From Psychrobacter immobilis (GTDB taxonomy: Bacteria; Pseudomonadota; Gammaproteobacteria; Pseudomonadales; Moraxellaceae), in assembly GCF_904846175.1 (NCBI RefSeq), contig NZ_CAJGZM010000003.1, positions 1 to 64,000 on the forward strand: DNA of 64,000 nt, in the 5' to 3' direction. The position numbers and the translations under genes were made by a program. Below are positions 58,821 through 64,000 of the stretch, piece by piece. The notes beneath the pieces are model-generated. The model searched no databases, had not been told where the DNA came from, and saw nothing but the letters and a program-made list of their open reading frames with translations. Position 1 is the first letter of the stretch; each line of letters starts with the position of its first letter.

Positions 58821-59333
58821 ATGAATAACTCCCTCACCCAAATGCTGATGAACTACGCGCCGCTTATCGTATTATTTGTGCTTGGCTGGTTTTTTGGCTC
58901 ACGGAATGAGCGTCAGCACTTGGCACGCTTAAAAATTGCAGAAAAAGAGCTCAGCCATATTATCGTATCGACAGAGCGCTTTTATGTACCGAAGCTTGCC
59001 GCCAACACTGAGGGTGAGCTGGTCATGGGCAGCGTGGTGATTGCACAAGATTATTTTAAAATGGTGATTGCTCGCGTTTTAAGTATCTTTGGTAAAAATC
59101 TCACCACTTATGAAACCTTGCTCGATCGCGCTCGCCGTGAAGCAGCGGTGCGTATGCGCAGCCAAGCGCAAGCGAAAGGCTATAATCATATCTACGGTTT
59201 GCGTTTTGAGGTCAGTAACATCAATCAATTGGGCAGCATGGTTGAAGCCATTGCCTATGGTACCGCCGTACTTAGTACTGAAAATCCTACTAAAGCTCCA
59301 ATCAAAGTCACTACCAATAATTTAAAAAAATAA
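58821..59333 (+). CDS. Membrane-anchored YbjQ-like protein
   Basis: A 170-residue protein: an N-terminal membrane segment (about 10-27, APLIVLFVLGWFFGS) followed by a charged helix (HLARLKIAEKEL) and a YbjQ-like domain (about 45-155). The domain has TYETLLDRARREAAVRMRSQA matching the ELLDESRQEAIDRM block of the preceding protein, and YNHIYGLRFEVSN ... VEAIAYGTAV matching its end. Thus a soluble and an anchored copy sit in tandem. The start ATG at 58821 has a weak GAGACG. Confidence 0.8.
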   Translation: MNNSLTQMLMNYAPLIVLFVLGWFFGSRNERQHLARLKIAEKELSHIIVSTERFYVPKLAANTEGELVMGSVVIAQDYFKMVIARVLSIFGKNLTTYETLLDRARREAAVRMRSQAQAKGYNHIYGLRFEVSNINQLGSMVEAIAYGTAVLSTENPTKAPIKVTTNNLKK

Positions 59334-59834
59334 ATATTTATACCGTAATAGCTATTTAATGATCTTTACTTAACGCCTAAGTTATTCAGCATCTGAATTA
59401 TCACGACCCAAATTATCTAAAAGCTCATAGCGAACACTTTCATTTAATCTCGCTAAACTCCCCTTTATTCTTACAAAATCCCCATATTTCGACTTTGACT
59501 GATGAGTCGTTTAATAAAGCAAATGTATAGCACTTTTGCGCTATATACTCGCTTTATCGATTATTACTTATCACTTGTTAATTATTGTCGATAATTAGCA
59601 GTAGCATTATGTGAAATATGCTATAACAAATTGTTGAAAACGGCCCTTATTTAAAACGGCCCTTATTTAAAATGAGCCTTGTTTAAAACGAGCGATGAAC
59701 GTCATTTATAAGTGTTATTAACGATAAATAGCCATTAATAAGTATGAAAAAGCATTAGCAAGGATTGCTAATCAAACCGCATTTAATCACTATAAACTGA
59801 CCTAGTAATAGGTCTTATCTACAGGGATGTAGTT
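59334..59834. other. Gap with 16-bp tandem repeat before the symporter gene
   Basis: 501 AT-rich bases without a gene. CGGCCCTTATTTAAAA is repeated exactly at 59641-59656 and 59657-59672, with a diverged third copy at 59673-59688. Just before the next gene lie two small hairpins, ACCTA/TAGGT at 59800-59813 and CTACA/TGTAG at 59819-59832; the latter holds the AGGGA ribosome-binding site in its loop. Confidence 0.6.
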
Positions 59835-60758
59835 ATGGAAAGTTTGGCGCTAGTCACTTTAGTAAACTCAGTTGTTATTCCTATTTGCTTATTCTTAATC
59901 ATGATGGGCATGGGTCTGACCCTTGTCACCAATGATTTTAAACGAGTGTTAAAGTATCCCAAAGCCGTCGGTATAGGCTTGACCAATCAATTGATATTGT
60001 TGCCAATGATTGGCTTTGCCTTAGCCAATATCATGCCATTACGCCCAGAGTATGCTGTCGGAGTTATGCTGCTGGTATTGTGTCCGGGAGGCACCACCTC
60101 AAACTTGTTTACCTATTTAGCCAAAGGTGATGTGGCACTGTCGGTAACAATGACCGCGATTGCCAGCGTTATTACCGTATTTACCATTCCTATCGTGCTG
60201 AGCTTTTCATTGATTTACTTTATGGGCAGTGGTAGTGAGTTTGAATTGCCAGTATTAAAAACCGTGCTTACCTTGGTATTGCTGACGATTGTGCCTATTA
60301 GTATTGGGATGTTGATTAAACGCTATGCACCAAAAGTCGCCGATCGCTCACAACTATATGTGTCTAGATTTGGGGTGATTTTTTTAACGTTTTTAGTGCT
60401 GTTTTTAGGCTATGTGCAACGAGATATTATCGTCGACGCCTTTATCGCTACCGGTCCCATATCGGTATTGTTGAACCTTTCAACCATGGCGCTCGGTTAT
60501 TACAGTAGTAAATGGTTTGGTCTTAACTTAGCACAAAGAACTTCGGTCACCCTAGAAGTCGGCCTACAAAACAGTACCTTGTCGATATTCATGGCATTGA
60601 CGCTATTGTCTAATTACGACATGTCGATGATGCCAGCCATTTATACCTTGGTGATGTTCTTAAGCGCAGGGATTTTGGTGCGTATATTTAGCGCTCGACA
60701 TAATAAATTGAGAAAGTCTGAGATAGAAAGTAGTGTGTTGGCAGCGCGTATGCTATAA
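59835..60758 (+). CDS. Bile acid:sodium symporter-family transporter
   Basis: A 307-residue inner-membrane protein with about ten hydrophobic segments. Family features are LFLIMMGMGLTLVTNDFKRVLKYPKAVG near 16-43 (by position), VMLLVLCPGGTTSNLFTYLAKGDVALSV near 76-103, and EVGLQNSTLSIFMALT near 241-256. The PGG-T-SN and E-GLQN motifs match the crossover sodium sites of the SBF/BASS fold. Bacterial members move various organic anions with sodium; the substrate here cannot be inferred. It is flanked by gaps on both sides, so probably transcribed alone. Confidence 0.9.
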   Translation: MESLALVTLVNSVVIPICLFLIMMGMGLTLVTNDFKRVLKYPKAVGIGLTNQLILLPMIGFALANIMPLRPEYAVGVMLLVLCPGGTTSNLFTYLAKGDVALSVTMTAIASVITVFTIPIVLSFSLIYFMGSGSEFELPVLKTVLTLVLLTIVPISIGMLIKRYAPKVADRSQLYVSRFGVIFLTFLVLFLGYVQRDIIVDAFIATGPISVLLNLSTMALGYYSSKWFGLNLAQRTSVTLEVGLQNSTLSIFMALTLLSNYDMSMMPAIYTLVMFLSAGILVRIFSARHNKLRKSEIESSVLAARML

Positions 60759-61029
60759 ATGGAAATGAGTAATTTGTACAATTACTCAGTTATAAAACTC
60801 AATAATTGCTTTAAACATAGTCAGTGCTAAATAAAATAAGTACAAATATTATAAACGGCTACTGTTATAAATTTCTCTTGCTTGCTGTGTGCTTTGCGCG
60901 CCAGAGGCGGCGTAAAATTTATCCCAGTAGCCCTGTACTATTTTTAAATGGTGTTGATTATAATTAAAAGTGGTTAAGGAATTTATGCGCTAGAATTAAA
61001 AAGTACCGTGCTGATTATTCCTAATGAGG
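60759..61029. other. Gap between convergent transporter genes
   Basis: 271 bases, AT-rich. I see no clear intrinsic terminator or repeat. Confidence 0.4.
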
Positions 61030-62106
61030 TTAACGGGTTTTTTTGCTTGTCTCTAACTTGTCTTTAGCGGTTTGTTCTTTCACTTTTTCGATTTGAAATA
61101 AGAAAGTACGGTTTTTAAGTACCGCCACAAACACCACGCCGCCGACGGTATTGCCCAGCAATATCACCACCAAAAATAGCAAGTAGCGCCCCAAACTGAC
61201 GGTATTGCCATAGATTAAGGCTGAGAATATTTCGATATTGCCCACGATACTGTGATGCAAACCTAAAAAGCCAATACTGCCAGTAATAAGCGTCACTAAG
61301 ACAATGCGGCTAAGGGTATCGCGCGCTGAAGTCACAAGCCACGCGGTGATGCCCATCATCCAGCCTGCCAAGATGGCACTGCCAAATATCACCCACCATT
61401 TAAACCCTAAAATATGCTCGGCATACGCGTCAATGTCGCTGACGCTAAACAGCTGCATATTTAAACCTAAACCTATCATCAAAGCGGCGAATAAACAGCC
61501 GCCAACGACGTTACCCGCGATGACAATGCCCCAAAGACGTAGCAGCTTGTGTAAGGGTTCAATTTTATTGAGCACAGGTAGGCTTAACAGCGAGGTTTGT
61601 TCGGTAAATAAAAGCGACTGACCGATGACCACGATGATAAAGCCAATCGGGTAAAGTAGGGAGGCGAGTACGATAGCGTAATGGCTCGGTAGCACGCCAC
61701 TCAATAGTGCAAAAGTCGATAAAATCATAAAGAAGCTGATGCCAATCTCAAGTCCAGCGGTAAAAGCGCTGGTAAATAACGAGCCAAGCGAGCGCTCAAA
61801 AGTTTCTCTGGCATCCATCACCTGCTCAACCAAGATACTGGCATAGCTTTTTGCTTGACTTAAATTGTCATCGTTGGCGACTTTTTTGATGGTTTCTTTG
61901 TCTGCTTCGCTAATATCTTCAGAGAAATCTTCGTCCTTTAAGCTTTCTGTCACCTCAGTGTCGTCTGTCATATCAGCATCGTTAACGTCTTTATCTCCAG
62001 CACTAGATTGTTGATGAACGCTATCATCAGTCAAGTGCTTATCGTCTATTTTATCAGCTTCAGAGTGGCTGCTATTGTTATAGGTGTGCTCGGTATCTTG
62101 GGACAC
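61030..62106 (-). CDS. Formate/nitrite transporter-family protein with acidic N-terminus
   Basis: A 358-residue protein starting with GTG. The C-terminal 260 residues have six membrane segments in the FocA/NirC order, with GLEIGISFFMILSTFALLSG near 115-134 and GNVVGGCLFAALMIGLG near 200-216, and GNTVGGVVFVAVLKN near the end. The first 85 residues are an acidic, Asp/Glu/Ser-rich cytoplasmic extension absent from FocA (about 285 residues). No formate dehydrogenase, pyruvate formate-lyase or nitrite reductase genes are adjacent, so the transported anion is unknown; some long homologues belong to the YfdC-like branch. Confidence 0.82.
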   Translation of the reverse strand: MSQDTEHTYNNSSHSEADKIDDKHLTDDSVHQQSSAGDKDVNDADMTDDTEVTESLKDEDFSEDISEADKETIKKVANDDNLSQAKSYASILVEQVMDARETFERSLGSLFTSAFTAGLEIGISFFMILSTFALLSGVLPSHYAIVLASLLYPIGFIIVVIGQSLLFTEQTSLLSLPVLNKIEPLHKLLRLWGIVIAGNVVGGCLFAALMIGLGLNMQLFSVSDIDAYAEHILGFKWWVIFGSAILAGWMMGITAWLVTSARDTLSRIVLVTLITGSIGFLGLHHSIVGNIEIFSALIYGNTVSLGRYLLFLVVILLGNTVGGVVFVAVLKNRTFLFQIEKVKEQTAKDKLETSKKTR

Positions 62107-62443
62107 GGTCAGCTCGCTGTTTATGAGATAGTGATTTTAGGATAAAGACGCCATTTATCTACTATGCGATGACTAGGTCGATATATGAAGGCTATATAAG
62201 TCATCACATCACCCATATTTTATAACACGACTAGGATTCCTTTTGTTGGAAGTTCAGTCGATTGGGGTTATTTATTGATATTTAAGGTTATTAACAGGGT
62301 AATGAGACGCTACAAGCCTGATAAATTACCTTAGCATCTAACAAAATATGGCTATCTGCGTTAAAATCACTCTATTAATTATTTTCCTTATTCTCAACGT
62401 ATTTGTTTGACCACATTCATTTTTAATAAAAGACCATTCTATT
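62107..62443. promoter_or_regulatory. Divergent gap before valS
   Basis: 337 bases between the formate/nitrite-type gene and valS. I see no T-box, stable hairpin or gene; promoters for both genes are expected. Confidence 0.4.
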
Positions 62444-64000
62444 ATGAGTACTCCTAATATCAATACTACGACAAACACTAAAACCAACCTAACCGAATCT
62501 ATTCAAGCCGCCTTAAGCCAATTAGAAAACGCCTACAACCCTGCCGAGGTCGAAGCGGGCATGTATCAAGGCTGGGAAGATAGCGGTTATTTTAAGCCAA
62601 GCTTTGATAAAGACGAGTCGTTTTCTATCGCGCTACCACCACCGAACGTCACTGGTTCGCTGCATATGGGTCATGGCTTTAACAATGCCATCATGGATGC
62701 GCTAACGCGTTATCACCGCATGGATGGTGACAATACGCTTTGGCAACCAGGTACCGATCATGCGGGTATTGCCACCCAAATGGTGGTTGAGCGTCGTCTA
62801 GAAGCACAAGGTATCAAGCGCCGTGATATGACTCGTGAAGACTTTATCGATAAAGTGTGGGAGTGGAAAGAAGAGTCGGGTGACAATATTACCCGTCAGA
62901 TTCGCCGTTTGGGCAGCTCGGTCGATTGGTCGCGTGAGCGCTTTACCATGGATGATGGCTTGTCTAATGCGGTAAAAGAAGTGTTCGTGCGTCTATTTGA
63001 TGACGGCTTAATTTATCGTGGTAAGCGTTTGGTGAACTGGGATCCCAAGTTCCAAACCGCACTCTCTGATTTAGAAGTTGAAAACGTTGATGAAAAAGGC
63101 AGCTTGTGGCATTTCCGCTATCATTTCACTGATAAAGACCTGACGACCCAAGAGGGTAAAGACTATCTCGTGGTCGCTACCACGCGTCCTGAAACCTTGC
63201 TTGGTGATACTGCTGTTGCCGTGAACCCAAGTGATGAGCGTTATTCTCATTTGGTTGGCAAAACCATTACTTTGCCAATTACGGGTCGCGTTGTCCCTAT
63301 CGTTGCCGATGATTATGTCGAAAAAGACTTTGGTACTGGCTGTGTAAAAATCACCCCAGCCCATGATTTTAATGACTATGAATTAGGTCGTCGTCATAAC
63401 TTGCCATTGATTAATATCCTTGATGAGCGCGCTAACATTTTGCCAGCGATGGAAGTTTATCCTGACCTACAAACACGTGAGCCAACATTAGAAACCACAC
63501 CAAGTGAATATGCTGGGCTTGAGCGTTTTGCGGCGCGTAAATTCCTTGTTGAGCAAGCAAGCCAGCAAGGCTGGCTAGAAGATATCGAAGACTACGCGCT
63601 AAAAGCTCCGCGCGCTGAGCGTGGCGGTACCATCGTTGAGCCATGGCTGACCGATCAATGGTATGTGGCCGTAAACAAGCTTGCTAAGCCGGCGATTGAA
63701 GCGGTAGAAGATGGTCGTATTGAGTTCGTTCCGGCGCAATATAAAAATATGTATATGTCGTGGATGACCGACTTGCAGGACTGGTGTATCAGCCGTCAAT
63801 TGTGGTGGGGACATCGTATCCCTGCATGGTATGACGATGCGACTGGCGAGATTTATGTTGCCCGTGATGAAGCCGAAGTACGCACTAAGTACAATCTAAG
63901 CGATGACATAAAATTGCGCCAAGACGATGATGTCCTTGATACATGGTTTAGTTCGGGTCTTTGGACGTTTAGTACCCTTGATTGGGCTGACGTCAATGCC
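62444..64000 (+). CDS. valS: Valine-tRNA ligase (3' end beyond the window)
   Basis: Class I aminoacyl-tRNA synthetase charging tRNA-Val. The first 519 codons, open from the ATG at 62444 to the window edge, are present; about 950 residues are usual. The HIGH-type signature is [15 protein letters not shown] near residues 66-80. The Rossmann segment [20 protein letters not shown] and the CP1 editing domain (about 220-360, with [15 protein letters not shown] and [17 protein letters not shown]) follow, then the synthetic-domain part [18 protein letters not shown] near 449-466. The KMSKS loop lies off the window. The N-terminus has about 15 extra Thr/Asn-rich residues. The ribosome-binding site is weak. 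Confidence 0.97.
   Translation, partial: MSTPNINTTTNTKTNLTESIQAALSQLENAYNPAEVEAGMYQGWEDSGYFKPSFDKDESFSIALPPPNVTGSLHMGHGFNNAIMDALTRYHRMDGDNTLWQPGTDHAGIATQMVVERRLEAQGIKRRDMTREDFIDKVWEWKEESGDNITRQIRRLGSSVDWSRERFTMDDGLSNAVKEVFVRLFDDGLIYRGKRLVNWDPKFQTALSDLEVENVDEKGSLWHFRYHFTDKDLTTQEGKDYLVVATTRPETLLGDTAVAVNPSDERYSHLVGKTITLPITGRVVPIVADDYVEKDFGTGCVKITPAHDFNDYELGRRHNLPLINILDERANILPAMEVYPDLQTREPTLETTPSEYAGLERFAARKFLVEQASQQGWLEDIEDYALKAPRAERGGTIVEPWLTDQWYVAVNKLAKPAIEAVEDGRIEFVPAQYKNMYMSWMTDLQDWCISRQLWWGHRIPAWYDDATGEIYVARDEAEVRTKYNLSDDIKLRQDDDVLDTWFSSGLWTFSTLDWADVNA

Overview
The window looks like a chromosomal segment of Psychrobacter (Moraxellaceae, Gammaproteobacteria). This rests on moderately AT-rich DNA, the protein sequences of the RNA polymerase and ribosomal genes, the Acinetobacter/Psychrobacter-style pilMNOPQ-aroK-aroB-SPOR order, a HemJ-type protoporphyrinogen oxidase, and paired fadD genes. 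The genus is inferred from remembered family sequences, not from a search.

Layout. 1-13.8 kb is the transcription/translation block: a terminator, tRNA-Trp with a clear promoter, secE-nusG, rplK-rplA, a long structured leader, rplJ-rplL, an unusually long gap holding a candidate small RNA gene, then rpoB-rpoC. 13.9-17.4 kb has a DUF6586-type gene, an 8-bp tandem repeat and the penicillin-binding protein 1A gene. 17.5-26.2 kb is the type IV pilus assembly operon pilMNOPQ followed by aroK, aroB and a SPOR-like membrane protein. 26.2-33.3 kb is a long regulatory region and gltB-gltD (glutamate synthase). 33.4-39.5 kb is a mixed region: a FUSC-family protein, a polyamine-type binding lipoprotein, a tiny membrane protein, a HAD phosphatase, a hemerythrin-like protein, and an AT-rich orphan gene with a Cys/His motif. 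39.5-41.8 kb is parC. 42.4-46.5 kb holds two long-chain acyl-CoA ligase paralogues. 46.7-54.8 kb holds rph, a secreted NlpC/P60-like protein, hemJ, bioB, an SCP2-domain protein, a DUF368 membrane protein and serB. 55-64 kb has an Smp/YtjB-like membrane protein divergent from serB, a small acidic protein, a UPF0149 protein, two YbjQ-like proteins, a bile acid:Na+ symporter-family protein, a formate/nitrite transporter-family protein and the first 519 codons of valS, which runs off the right edge.

Most of the window is conserved core genome. I see no CRISPR array, insertion sequence, prophage or recognisable defence island. The least explained items are the promoter-plus-terminator unit between rplL and rpoB (about 4374-4570), the orphan gene at 38.5-39.4 kb with an adjacent REP-like palindrome, hairpins placed just upstream of fadD2 and of the serB-divergent gene, and low-complexity insertions in AroB and PBP1A. 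Intrinsic terminators are frequent and well formed, so operon boundaries can be drawn with some confidence.
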